Positions 14,226-22,397 of a DNA stretch of 22,832 nucleotides are shown piece after piece. The position numbers and the translations under genes are program-made. This stretch comes from Gammaproteobacteria bacterium (lineage in GTDB: Bacteria > Pseudomonadota > Gammaproteobacteria > Porifericomitales > Porifericomitaceae). The notes under the pieces were generated by a model. That model had not been told where the DNA came from. It searched no databases and worked only from the letters and a program-made list of their open reading frames with translations. The DNA is taken from assembly GCA_028817255.1 (NCBI GenBank), contig JAPPQA010000204.1, positions 1 to 22,832 of the forward strand, read 5' to 3'. Position 1 is the stretch's first letter. Each line of letters opens with the position of its first letter.

Positions 14226-16019
14226 ATGCGCAGCAAGAGCTACGAGATCGTTGACCACAAGTACGATGTCGTTGTGGTCGGCGCCGGCGGCGCCGGGTTG
14301 CGCGCCACCTTCGGAATGGCCGCCAAGGGGCTGACCACCGCCTGCATCACCAAGGTATTTCCCACCCGCAGCCATACCGTGGCCGCCCAGGGAGGGATCA
14401 GCGCCGCGCTCGGGAACATGGGCGAAGACGACTGGCGCTGGCACATGTACGACACGGTCAAGGGTTCCGACTGGCTGGGCGACCAGGACGCCATCGAGTA
14501 CATGTGCCGTGAGGCGGCGGCCGCGGTGATCGAACTGGAGCACTACGGGGTGCCCTTTTCGCGCACCGAGACCGGGAAAATCTACCAGCGCCCCTTCGGC
14601 GGCATGACCACTCACTTCGGCGAGGGAACGGCACAGCGAACCTGTGCCGCAGCCGACCGCACCGGCCACGCGATCCTGCACACCCTGTACCAACAATCGC
14701 TCAAGCACAACGCGGAGTTCTTCATCGAATACTTTGCGCTGGACCTGCTGCTGGACGAAGACGGCGCCTGCCGCGGACTACTGGCCTGGCGGCTGGAAGA
14801 CGGCACCATTCACCGTTTCCGCGCCCACGCCGTGGTACTGGCGACCGGCGGCTACGGCCGGGCCTACTTCTCCTGCACCTCGGCGCATACCTGCACCGGG
14901 GACGGCAACGCCATGGCGCTGCGTGCCGGCCTGCCCCTGCAAGACATGGAATTCATCCAATTCCACCCCACCGGCATCTACGGCGCCGGCTGCCTGATCA
15001 CCGAAGGCGTCCGCGGCGAGGGCGGCTACCTGACAAACTCCGACGGCGAACGATTCATGGAGCGCTACGCGCCCAGCGCCAAGGACCTGGCGTCGCGCGA
15101 CGTGGTCAGCCGCTCTATCACCATCGAGATCCGCGAAGGACGCGGCGTAGGCGCAGACCGGGACCATGTACACCTGCACCTGGAGCACCTGGGGCCGGAA
15201 GTCATACAGGAACGGTTGCCGGGGATCGCCGAGTCGGCCCGCATCTTCGCGGGCGTGGATGTCTCCCGGGAACCGATCCCGGTGCTGCCCACGGTGCACT
15301 ACAACATGGGCGGCATCCCTACGGACCACTTCGGCCAGGTCATCACCGCCGACAGGGAGGGCAAGGACGCTATCGTGCCGGGGTTAATGGCGATCGGAGA
15401 AGCCGCCTGCGTCTCGGTGCACGGCGCGAACCGGCTAGGTTCGAACTCGCTGCTGGACCTGATCGTGTTCGGACGGGCGGCAGCCCAGCGTTGCGCCGAG
15501 AACATCCGTCCCGGTCAGCCGCACAAGCCCCTGCCCGGCTCGGCCGGGGAAAGCGGTCTCGACGAGCTGGACCGTCTGCGGCACAGCAAGGGCGCCATTG
15601 CCACGGCGGAACTGCGTCTGGAGATGCAAAAGATCATGCAGTCGAATGCCGCGGTGTTCCGCAACGGAAAAATCCTGGAGGAAGGAGCGCAAAAAATGGC
15701 GCAGCTCTGGAACGGCCTCAAGGACCTGCGCGTGGAAGACCGCTCGATGATCTGGAACACCGATCTGGCGGAAACCTGGGAATTGTACAACCTGCTGGCC
15801 AACGCCATGGTCAGCATCCGCGCCGCCGCCAACCGCACCGAGAGCCGCGGCGCCCATGCCCGCGAAGACTACCCGGAACGCAACGACCAGGATTGGATGC
15901 GGCACACGCTGACCTGGCTGGACGAAGCCGGCAAAACCCGCTTCGGATACCGGCCGGTGCGGATGCGGACCCTCTCCGGCGACATCGATCCGATCCCGCC
16001 CAAGAAACGGGTGTATTAG
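14226..16019 (+). CDS. sdhA: Succinate dehydrogenase flavoprotein subunit SdhA
   Basis: The product has 597 residues, the normal length. The Rossmann motif VVVGAGGAGLRA lies at residues 15-26, and His50 in RSHTVAAQGG is the covalent FAD attachment residue. The substrate site is seen in the segments around HPTGIYGAG, SRDVVSRS and HGANRLGSNSLLD, and the C-terminus ends in DPIPPKKRVY as in alphaproteobacterial and mitochondrial SdhA. It oxidises succinate to fumarate in the TCA cycle and passes electrons to SdhB. FAD attachment depends on SdhE, which is encoded in the same gene set. The ATG at 14226 is 14 bases after sdhD. Confidence 0.97.
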   Translation: MRSKSYEIVDHKYDVVVVGAGGAGLRATFGMAAKGLTTACITKVFPTRSHTVAAQGGISAALGNMGEDDWRWHMYDTVKGSDWLGDQDAIEYMCREAAAAVIELEHYGVPFSRTETGKIYQRPFGGMTTHFGEGTAQRTCAAADRTGHAILHTLYQQSLKHNAEFFIEYFALDLLLDEDGACRGLLAWRLEDGTIHRFRAHAVVLATGGYGRAYFSCTSAHTCTGDGNAMALRAGLPLQDMEFIQFHPTGIYGAGCLITEGVRGEGGYLTNSDGERFMERYAPSAKDLASRDVVSRSITIEIREGRGVGADRDHVHLHLEHLGPEVIQERLPGIAESARIFAGVDVSREPIPVLPTVHYNMGGIPTDHFGQVITADREGKDAIVPGLMAIGEAACVSVHGANRLGSNSLLDLIVFGRAAAQRCAENIRPGQPHKPLPGSAGESGLDELDRLRHSKGAIATAELRLEMQKIMQSNAAVFRNGKILEEGAQKMAQLWNGLKDLRVEDRSMIWNTDLAETWELYNLLANAMVSIRAAANRTESRGAHAREDYPERNDQDWMRHTLTWLDEAGKTRFGYRPVRMRTLSGDIDPIPPKKRVY

Positions 16020-16087
16020 GAGAATGCCGGGAACCATGGCGCACGCAGGGCAGGCACGGATCCATGCGCCGCGCCGGCCCCCGACAT

Positions 16088-16109
16088 CGGGTTCCCGAGC
16101 GGGAACCCG
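16088..16109. repeat. Perfect 10-bp inverted repeat in the sdhA-sdhB spacer
   Basis: CGGGTTCCCG at 16088-16097 and CGGGAACCCG at 16100-16109 are exact reverse complements with two bases between, giving a very stable hairpin. It lies in the 216-bp spacer between sdhA and sdhB. No T-run follows, so termination is not supported. It could be an RNA processing or stabilising element, or a copy of a dispersed palindromic repeat. Confidence 0.75.
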
Positions 16110-16235
16110 GCTTGTCCCTGCGCGCGATAAGCGGTATGTTACCCCCATTCGCCCCGGACGCCGCGGGCCCTGCGACTGCGTGACGCACAGGCAACGATCC
16201 GCCGCGGCGACAGGCTGAGGCGAAGGAGGCTCACG

Positions 16236-17018
16236 ATGGCGCAATTTCGGCTACCCGCGAATTCCCGGGTTCGGGAAGGCAAACACTACCACGCAGCCGA
16301 AGGAGCGGAGAACGCCAAGACCCTGCTGGTCTATCGCTGGTCCCCGGACGACGACGAAAACCCGCGGCTGGACCGGTACCGAATCGATCTGGACGGTTGC
16401 GGCCCGATGGTGCTGGACGCCCTGATCAGCATCAAGGACACGGTGGACTCGACGCTGACCTTCCGCCGTTCCTGCCGCGAGGGGATCTGCGGTTCCTGCG
16501 CCATGAACATCAACGGCACGAACACGCTGGCCTGCACCCAGGCGATCTCCGATTTCCCCGCGGAGATCCGGATCTACCCCCTGCCCCACATGCCGGTCAT
16601 CAAGGACCTGGTCCCCGATCTCACGAATTTCTACGCGCAGTACGCCGCGATCAAACCATGGATGCGGACGCAGACCCCGGCGCCGCCGGATCGCGAGCGG
16701 GCGCAATCCAAGGAGGAGCGGGCCCGCCTCGACGGCCTGTACGAATGCATCCTGTGCGCCTGTTGCTCTACCGCATGCCCCAGCTACTGGTGGAACGGAG
16801 ACCGCTACCTGGGGCCGGCGATCCTGTTGCAGGCATACCGTTGGATCAACGACAGCCGCGACGAAAGCATCGGCGAACGACTGGACGAACTGGAGGATCC
16901 CTTCCGCCTCTACCGTTGCCACACGATCATGAACTGCACCCGCACCTGCCCCAAGGGGCTCAACCCCGCCAAGGCCATCGCCGAAATCAAGAAACTGCTG
17001 TTGTTGCGGACCGTCTAG
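16236..17018 (+). CDS. sdhB: Succinate dehydrogenase iron-sulfur subunit SdhB
   Basis: The product has 260 residues. [2Fe-2S] ligands are Cys80, Cys85, Cys88 and Cys100 (SCREGICGSC); [4Fe-4S] ligands come from CILCACCSTACP (171-182); [3Fe-4S] ligands come from CHTIMNCTRTCP (228-239). All three clusters of a normal SdhB are accounted for. It carries electrons from FAD to ubiquinone. It has a strong ribosome binding site, AAGGAGG at 16223-16229, seven bases from the ATG, which fits independent translation after an unusually long 216-bp gap from sdhA. Confidence 0.97.
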   Translation: MAQFRLPANSRVREGKHYHAAEGAENAKTLLVYRWSPDDDENPRLDRYRIDLDGCGPMVLDALISIKDTVDSTLTFRRSCREGICGSCAMNINGTNTLACTQAISDFPAEIRIYPLPHMPVIKDLVPDLTNFYAQYAAIKPWMRTQTPAPPDRERAQSKEERARLDGLYECILCACCSTACPSYWWNGDRYLGPAILLQAYRWINDSRDESIGERLDELEDPFRLYRCHTIMNCTRTCPKGLNPAKAIAEIKKLLLLRTV

Positions 17019-17062
17019 CGGTCCGGCAGGGACACAGCGGCAAACCCATAGCGCGCGGCGAC

Positions 17063-17332
17063 ATGGCAGACGGCGACACACGCTCCCGTTTACTGTGGAT
17101 GTGCCGGCGCGGAATGCGCGAGACCGAGGCGTTGCTGTCTCGTTTCGTCTCCCGCCGCTACGACCGTCTGACGCGGGAACAGCGGCGCTGGTTCGGCGAC
17201 TTTCTGGAACAATCCGACCAGGACATTCTGGACTGGATCGGCGAACGACAGGCGCCGCGCCGCCCCGAATTCGCCGCCATCGCCGCCATGATCCGCGCCG
17301 AAGGGTGGCACGAACGGTACCTCCGGCGGTGA
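17063..17332 (+). CDS. sdhE: FAD assembly factor SdhE
   Basis: The product has 89 residues, the usual size of SdhE (YgfY/CptB). The conserved RGxxE motif is RGMRE at residues 16-20, followed by FVSRRYDRLTREQ and the acidic FLEQSDQDILDWI segment. SdhE binds SdhA and promotes covalent flavinylation. The ATG at 17063 is 44 bases after the sdhB stop. Its own stop overlaps the GTG of ygfZ by four bases (GTGA), indicating coupling. Position right after sdhB fits the function. Confidence 0.93.
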   Translation: MADGDTRSRLLWMCRRGMRETEALLSRFVSRRYDRLTREQRRWFGDFLEQSDQDILDWIGERQAPRRPEFAAIAAMIRAEGWHERYLRR

Positions 17333-18345
17333 ACGCGCCCGCGCCCTGGCAAAAACTGCTGGCGGAGTGCCGGAGCGCGCCCGGCGCGGCCCAGCGGGAC
17401 AATCTGGAGGAGGAGACGCGGGCGGCGCTACAGCAGGACATATGCGCCGACCTGTCCTCGTGGACGCCGCTGGCGGTGCGCGGGGAAGACGCCCGCGACT
17501 TCCTGCGCCGCATGCTGACCAGCACGGTGACGAAGGTGGGGCCGCGGCAGTCCGAACTCAGCGCCTGGTGCAAGACCGACGGCAGGGTCCGCTGCATTCT
17601 GATCCTGCTGGAGCTGCGGGGAACCTTGCACCTCGCGCTGCCGCGGGAACTGGCGGCGGCGGCGGGAGAAGAGTTGCGGCGCTTTATCCTGCGCTCGCGA
17701 GTCGGCATCGAAGACCGCGGCGAAACCGTCGCGCGCATGGGCCTGGCCGGCGACGGCGCACCGGCCAGGGTCGCCCGCTATTTCGGGGCGGCGCCGGAAG
17801 CGCCCTGGGAGACGGCCTCCGGCGACGCCGGCACGGCCGTCCGGCTGCCCGGCAGCCGGCCCCGGTTCTTCCTGGCCGGCGACGCCGCCGCGCTGGCCGC
17901 CCTGTGGCGGGAGGGCCGGGACGAATTGCGCTCCGTAGGCGCCCAGGCCTGGGCCCTGCTCGACATCCTGGCCGGATTGCCATGGATAGGGGAACGCTCC
18001 AGCGGCGCCTACCTGCCGCAAATGCTGGACCTCCTCCGACTGGGGGCGCTGGACCTGCAAAAAGGATGCTTCCCGGGGCAGGAGATCGTCGTCCGGGTGC
18101 ACCACCGGGGCACCCTCAAGCAGCGCCTGTACCGGGTCGCGGCCCCGGTGCCGTTACAACCCGGCGACGGCCTGCGCGCCGCGGAGGAGGAGACGGTGGC
18201 GGGAACCGTGATCAATGCGGCGCCAAGCCCTGACGGCGGCGCCGCCCTGGCCGTAGTTCGAATCGCCGCGACCGGGCGCCGGCGCCTGCAACTGGAGCGG
18301 GATGCGCGAATCGAGGTCGCTCTGCATGAAGCCGGCGCAAAATAG
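17329..18345 (+). CDS. ygfZ: Folate-dependent Fe-S cluster factor YgfZ (GcvT-like)
   Basis: The product has 338 residues. The diagnostic motif KGCFPGQE lies at 245-252, with Cys247 the conserved cysteine of YgfZ/CAF17 proteins. The N-terminal half resembles the GcvT folate-binding fold (LAVRGEDARDFLRRMLTSTV, SAWCKTDGRV). The family uses a folate to support assembly or repair of some Fe-S enzymes. I use the GTG at 17329, which overlaps the sdhE stop; the frame is open far upstream but inside sdhE. The ygfZ-sdhE adjacency is known from other gammaproteobacteria. The 3' end overlaps aguA by 20 bases. Confidence 0.9.
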   Translation: MNAPAPWQKLLAECRSAPGAAQRDNLEEETRAALQQDICADLSSWTPLAVRGEDARDFLRRMLTSTVTKVGPRQSELSAWCKTDGRVRCILILLELRGTLHLALPRELAAAAGEELRRFILRSRVGIEDRGETVARMGLAGDGAPARVARYFGAAPEAPWETASGDAGTAVRLPGSRPRFFLAGDAAALAALWREGRDELRSVGAQAWALLDILAGLPWIGERSSGAYLPQMLDLLRLGALDLQKGCFPGQEIVVRVHHRGTLKQRLYRVAAPVPLQPGDGLRAAEEETVAGTVINAAPSPDGGAALAVVRIAATGRRRLQLERDARIEVALHEAGAK

Positions 18346-19333
18346 CGCTGCCCCGCGCCTGCCGGCCGAATGGGAACCCCAGTCGGCGCTGCTCCTGACC
18401 TGGCCCCGCCGCGGCGGCCGGGGCAACAGACTCGCGGGCGTGGAGGCCGCGCTGACCCAGATCGCAAGCCAGGGCGCGGCGGACGGCCTGCGCCTGCTGG
18501 TCGCATGCGCCGTCGGCGGCGGCCGCGAGCGGGTGCGCCGCCTGTTCGCTGCGGCCGGCATAGACGCGACGCGGACCGCCCTGTACCCGGCGCCCGCGAA
18601 CGACATCTGGGCGCGGGACCACGGCCCGATCGCAATCTATCGCGGCGGCGCGCCGGTATTGCTGGACTTTCGCTTCGACGGCTGGGGCGGGCGCTTCCCC
18701 GCGCAAAGAGACGACGCGCTGACGGCGCGGCTGCACGCCACCGGCGCCTTCGGCGCCACCCCGTTGCGCCGGCTGTCCCTGGTGCTGGAAGGCGGCGGCA
18801 TAGACACCGACGGACACGGCACCCTGCTCGCGCACCGCGACTGGCCCCTGGCCGGCGGCCGCAATCCCGGCCTGGACCGGGCCGGGCTGGAGCGGCAATT
18901 GCGCCAGGCCCTGGGCTGCCGCCGCTTCCTGTGGCTGCGGCACGGCCGGCTGCCGAAAGACGACACCGACGGACACATAGACCTGACGGCGCGCTTCGTA
19001 TCCCCCGGCGCCCTGGCCTACACGGCAGGGGCCGCCCTGGAGGCCGAACTGGCGCGCCTGCGGCGCCCCGACGGGCAGCGCTACGACTTGGCGCCGCTGC
19101 CGATGCCGCGCCAGACGGACGGGCCGGCCAGCTACGCGAACTTTCTGATCCTGAACCGCCGCGTGCTGGTGCCGCAATACGGACAGCGGGACGCGGACCG
19201 CCAGGCGCTGACCGCGCTGGAGTCCTGCTTCCCGGGCCGGGATTGCGTCGGCATAGACTCCCGGGCGCTGATCGCCGACGGCGGCGCCCTGCATTGCGCG
19301 GCCATGCACCTGCCCCTGGGGATCGTCCATTGA
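18326..19333 (+). CDS. aguA: Agmatine deiminase (peptidylarginine deiminase family)
   Basis: The product has 335 residues from the ATG at 18326; an ATG at 18302 would add eight residues lying further inside ygfZ. Family motifs: LPAEWEPQSALLLTWP at the N-terminus, NDIWARDHGP in the guanidine site, DFRFDGWGGRF, LEGGGIDTDG, TDGHIDLTARF with the catalytic His, and a C-terminal GGALHC with the nucleophile Cys324. The enzyme hydrolyses agmatine to N-carbamoylputrescine and ammonia. The next gene encodes the enzyme for the following step and overlaps it by four bases, which strongly supports agmatine as substrate. Confidence 0.92.
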   Translation: MKPAQNSAAPRLPAEWEPQSALLLTWPRRGGRGNRLAGVEAALTQIASQGAADGLRLLVACAVGGGRERVRRLFAAAGIDATRTALYPAPANDIWARDHGPIAIYRGGAPVLLDFRFDGWGGRFPAQRDDALTARLHATGAFGATPLRRLSLVLEGGGIDTDGHGTLLAHRDWPLAGGRNPGLDRAGLERQLRQALGCRRFLWLRHGRLPKDDTDGHIDLTARFVSPGALAYTAGAALEAELARLRRPDGQRYDLAPLPMPRQTDGPASYANFLILNRRVLVPQYGQRDADRQALTALESCFPGRDCVGIDSRALIADGGALHCAAMHLPLGIVH

Positions 19334-20232
19334 GTCCATTAAAGCAGGCCGCGGGGCGCGCGCTACGGCTGGCCGTCGCGCAATACCAATGCGGCGAAGA
19401 CCGCGAGGCCAACCTGCGGGCGGCCGCCGCCGGGCTGGCGGAGGCGCGGCGGCGCGGCGCCGAACTGGCACTGCTGCCCGAACTGGCCGCCCTGCCCTAC
19501 TTCTGCATGCGCCAGGAAGCGCGGCGCTTCGACTTGGCGGAACCGGTGCCGGGACCGACCACCGAACGCCTGGGACGGGAGGCGGCGCGCCTCGGGATCG
19601 TCGTCGTCACCACCGTCTTCGAGCGCCGGCAGGGCGGGCTGTATCACAACACGGCGGTGGCGCTGGACCGCGACGGGACGCTGGCCGGCCGCTACCGCAA
19701 GATGCATATACCCGAAGAAGCCGGCTACCACGAAAAATATTACTTCTCCCCCGGCGACGACGGCTTCCGCCCCATCGAGACTTCGCTGGGCCGCCTGGGC
19801 GTACTGATCTGTTGGGACCAATGGTTCCCGGAGGCGGCCCGCCTGATGGCCCTGGCAGGAGCCGAACTGCTGCTCTACCCCAGCGCCATCGGCTGGGACC
19901 CGTCGGAGTCGGAGGCCGAACGGCGCCGCCAGACCGACGCCTGGCTGACCGTGCAGCGCGGCCATGCGATCGCCAACGGCCTGCCGGTGGCAACCGGCAA
20001 CCGCACCGGGCTGCAACGGGAACAAACGAACGGCGGCGGCACGCGCTTCTGGGGCGCCGGCTTCATCGCCGGGGCGCAGGGGGAGATCCTGGCGCAGGCG
20101 CCGGCCGACGGCGCCGCGGTAATCACGGCGGAGATCGATCTCGGGCGCAGCGAGAAGCTGCGCCGCGAATGGCCGTTCCTGCGCGACCGGCGGATTGACG
20201 CCTACGGCGACCTGCTGCGCCGCGGCCGTTAA
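19330..20232 (+). CDS. aguB: N-carbamoylputrescine amidohydrolase (nitrilase family)
   Basis: The product has 300 residues if translation begins at the TTG at 19330, which forms a TTGA overlap with the aguA stop. No ATG or GTG lies close to the conserved N-terminus RLAVAQYQC, so a rare start is the simplest reading. The nitrilase triad is Glu51 (LLPEL), Lys124 (YRKMHIPEE) and Cys161 (LICWDQWFPEAAR). The AguB-typical HEKYYFSPGDDGF and YPSAIGWDPSE segments are present. It converts N-carbamoylputrescine to putrescine, carbon dioxide and ammonia. Together with AguA this gives a complete route from agmatine to putrescine. Confidence 0.93.
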   Translation: MSPLKQAAGRALRLAVAQYQCGEDREANLRAAAAGLAEARRRGAELALLPELAALPYFCMRQEARRFDLAEPVPGPTTERLGREAARLGIVVVTTVFERRQGGLYHNTAVALDRDGTLAGRYRKMHIPEEAGYHEKYYFSPGDDGFRPIETSLGRLGVLICWDQWFPEAARLMALAGAELLLYPSAIGWDPSESEAERRRQTDAWLTVQRGHAIANGLPVATGNRTGLQREQTNGGGTRFWGAGFIAGAQGEILAQAPADGAAVITAEIDLGRSEKLRREWPFLRDRRIDAYGDLLRRGR

Positions 20233-20265
20233 GGACGCCCGACACGCCCGACCGTATTCGTGCCC

Positions 20266-20805
20266 ATGCCCTCCCTGCCCCCCATATCCTCCGTCGCCGG
20301 CACCCGCATCTTCTTCGGCGCCCTGACGCTGCTGGCCGGCGCCATGCTCGCCACGGCCCTGCTGCTGGAATACGTCTTTGAACTCGCGCCCTGCTCCCTC
20401 TGCCTGCTGCAACGCGGCGCCCTGCTGCTGGCGCTGGCGCCGCTCGCGGCGGCGACGGCGCACGGCCCCGGACGCCTGGGCGGCCTGATCTACGCCTCGG
20501 GCGCCGGCCTGGCCGCCATCGCCGGCGGCGCGCTCGCCGGTTATCACCTGCGCCTGCAACACCTGCCCGCGGAGCAATTGCCGGAATGCGGTCCCGGCCT
20601 CGACTACCTGCTGCAAACCCTGCCGCCCTTCGAGGCCCTGACCCGCGCCCTCACCGCCTCCGGCGAATGCGGAGATGTGGCCGGGCGCTTCCTCGGACTC
20701 AGCATCCCCGCCTGGACGCTGATCGGCTTCGCGCTGCTCGTACTGCCCTGCGCCGGTTACTGCCTGCGGCGGCCGCGGGCGCTATTCTCCGAGCCGCAGC
20801 AATAG
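20266..20805 (+). CDS. dsbB: Disulfide bond formation protein DsbB
   Basis: The product has 179 residues with four hydrophobic segments. The first periplasmic cysteine pair is Cys43-Cys46 (APCSLCLLQR) and the second is Cys108 (LPECGPGLDY) and Cys135 (SGECGD), the arrangement of DsbB. It reoxidises DsbA and passes electrons to ubiquinone. The ATG at 20266 is preferred; a GTG at 20260 would add two residues. It lies 33 bases after aguB, so co-transcription is possible. Its last 24 bases overlap the convergent ABC permease gene. Confidence 0.93.
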   Translation: MPSLPPISSVAGTRIFFGALTLLAGAMLATALLLEYVFELAPCSLCLLQRGALLLALAPLAAATAHGPGRLGGLIYASGAGLAAIAGGALAGYHLRLQHLPAEQLPECGPGLDYLLQTLPPFEALTRALTASGECGDVAGRFLGLSIPAWTLIGFALLVLPCAGYCLRRPRALFSEPQQ

Positions 20806-21633
20806 CCCCCGCTCGCGGGCGGCGCGGAAAGCCTGGCGAAAGGCCAGGCATCCCAGCGCCAGGTAGGCGGCGTTCAGGACCGCGGCGCGCGCCAGTCCCG
20901 CCGCATCGAAACGGCCGTACAACAAGATCTCGCGCATACCCTCGAAGGCATAACTGGAAGGCAGGTACAGCGCCGGCAATTGCAGCCACTGCGGCAGGAT
21001 CGCCAACGGATAGTAGATGCAGCTGATCGGCGCCAGGGCGAAGATAGAGGCCCAGGCCAGGCTTTCCACGCCCAGGCCGAAGCGCAGCAACAAGGCGCAC
21101 ATGACCAGCCCGATGGCCCAGCCGAAAACCAGCAGGCTGACGAAAAAATACAACAGCGGCCAACCCAGCTCGAACAGCGAGATGGAATAAAGCGCAATGG
21201 CGAGCACCGCCGCCGTGCCCACCCCCACCAGGGTGCGCAACAAGCTGATCAGCATCAGGGCGCCCAGGAACTCGCCGACCCGCAGCGGACTGACGAATAG
21301 TTGCGCCAGATTGCGGGCGAACATCTCCTCCATAAACGGCACGGAGATGCCGAGTTGCGAACGGAACAGCACGTCCCAGAGCAGCACGGCGGAGAGCAGT
21401 ATCCCCACCGCCTGCGCCACCCAGGTGCTGTTCTGCGCCAGAAAAATAGTGATAAAGCCCCAGATAATCATCTGCACCGTGGGCCAGTACGCCTGCTCCA
21501 ACAGCCGCGGCCAGGAACCGCGCAACAAGTAAAGGTAGCGCAGAACGACGGCATGGAGCCGCCGCAAGGAAGCGCCGGCGCTCATGACGCCGGCCATGGC
21601 GCCTGCCGCAACGCCTGCCGTGACGCCGCTCAT
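20782..21633 (-). CDS. ABC-2 type transporter permease
   Basis: The product has 283 residues with about six hydrophobic segments, and no periplasmic binding protein gene is nearby, as in ABC-2 exporters. A Gly/Ala-rich N-terminus precedes the first cytoplasmic helix (LHAVVLRYLYLLRGSWPRLLEQ); PFMEEMFARNLAQLFVSPL is the likely coupling segment. The ATG at 21633 overlaps the stop of the ATPase gene by four bases (ATGA), so the two form one unit. The substrate cannot be read from the sequence. Confidence 0.85.
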   Translation of the reverse strand: MSGVTAGVAAGAMAGVMSAGASLRRLHAVVLRYLYLLRGSWPRLLEQAYWPTVQMIIWGFITIFLAQNSTWVAQAVGILLSAVLLWDVLFRSQLGISVPFMEEMFARNLAQLFVSPLRVGEFLGALMLISLLRTLVGVGTAAVLAIALYSISLFELGWPLLYFFVSLLVFGWAIGLVMCALLLRFGLGVESLAWASIFALAPISCIYYPLAILPQWLQLPALYLPSSYAFEGMREILLYGRFDAAGLARAAVLNAAYLALGCLAFRQAFRAARERGLLLRLGE

Positions 21634-22397
21634 GCCGCGCTCGCGCCGGGCAGCGCTTCCCCGCGGCGGACGATATCCAGGAACAATTGCTCCAGGTCCC
21701 GACAGCCGCGGCGGGCGATCAGGCGCTCCGGGGCGCCCTGGGCGAAGACCCGTCCCGCCCGCATGATGATCGCGTCGTCGCAGAGCCGCTCGACCTCGGT
21801 CATATTATGGGAGGCCAGCAGGATGGTCGCGCCGCGATCGTTGCGATAGCGCAGCAGGCCGCCGCGGATGCGGTCGGCCGCATCCGGGTCCAGCGAAGCG
21901 GTGGGTTCGTCCAACAGCAGCAGCTCCGGCTCGTTGAGCAGCGCCTTCGCCAACGCCGCCCGCGTCTTCTGCCCCGCCGACAGGGCGCCGTAAGGGCGCG
22001 GCAAGTGTTCGTCCAGCTCCAGTTCCGCGCTCAGCTCCTCGATGCGCCGCCGCCGTTCCGCCACCCCGTAGAGCCGGGCGTAGATCTCCAGGTTCTCGCG
22101 CACGCTCAGCCGTTGCGGCAAATCTACGTAGGGGGAGAAGAAATTCATGCGCGGCAACGCCCGGTGGCGCTGGCGCAGCATATCCTCCCCCAGCACGCGC
22201 ACCCTGCCGCCGCTCGGCGTCAACAGCCCCAACAGGATCGCCAGCGTAGTAGTCTTGCCGGCGCCGTTGGCGCCCAGCAGGGCGACGATAGCGCCCTTGC
22301 GCACCCGGAAGCTGACCTCCTGCAAGGCGCGCGTCTCCCCGTAGCGCTTGCTCAGGCGCTCCACCTCCACAACTGCCGTATTCGCCGCTATCGTCAT
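21630..22397 (-). CDS. ABC transporter ATP-binding protein
   Basis: The product has 255 residues. Walker A is GANGAGKT (42-49), the signature is LSAGQ (139-143), Walker B ends LLLLDEP with Glu164, and the switch His is His197 (ASHNM). The region that should hold the Q-loop reads MNFFSPYVDLP, with no Gln in the usual place; I recall similar wording in other proteobacterial ABC-2 ATPases, so this may be a subfamily trait. GAGG lies 4 bases before the ATG at 22397. It energises the permease encoded directly downstream. Confidence 0.9.
   Translation of the reverse strand: MTIAANTAVVEVERLSKRYGETRALQEVSFRVRKGAIVALLGANGAGKTTTLAILLGLLTPSGGRVRVLGEDMLRQRHRALPRMNFFSPYVDLPQRLSVRENLEIYARLYGVAERRRRIEELSAELELDEHLPRPYGALSAGQKTRAALAKALLNEPELLLLDEPTASLDPDAADRIRGGLLRYRNDRGATILLASHNMTEVERLCDDAIIMRAGRVFAQGAPERLIARRGCRDLEQLFLDIVRRGEALPGASAA

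Noticed and set aside
16024..16218. 64-residue frame in the sdhA-sdhB spacer
   Set aside because: No good ribosome binding site, Arg/Pro-rich translation, and the perfect hairpin sits inside it; more likely non-coding.
16251..17738. Minus-strand frame of 495 residues across sdhB, sdhE and ygfZ
   Set aside because: It is antisense to three well-identified genes and its translation is Arg/Pro/Gly-rich with no motif.
18009..19471. Two long minus-strand frames opposite ygfZ and aguA
   Set aside because: Arg/Ala/Pro low-complexity translations over genes with intact catalytic motifs; shadows of high GC.
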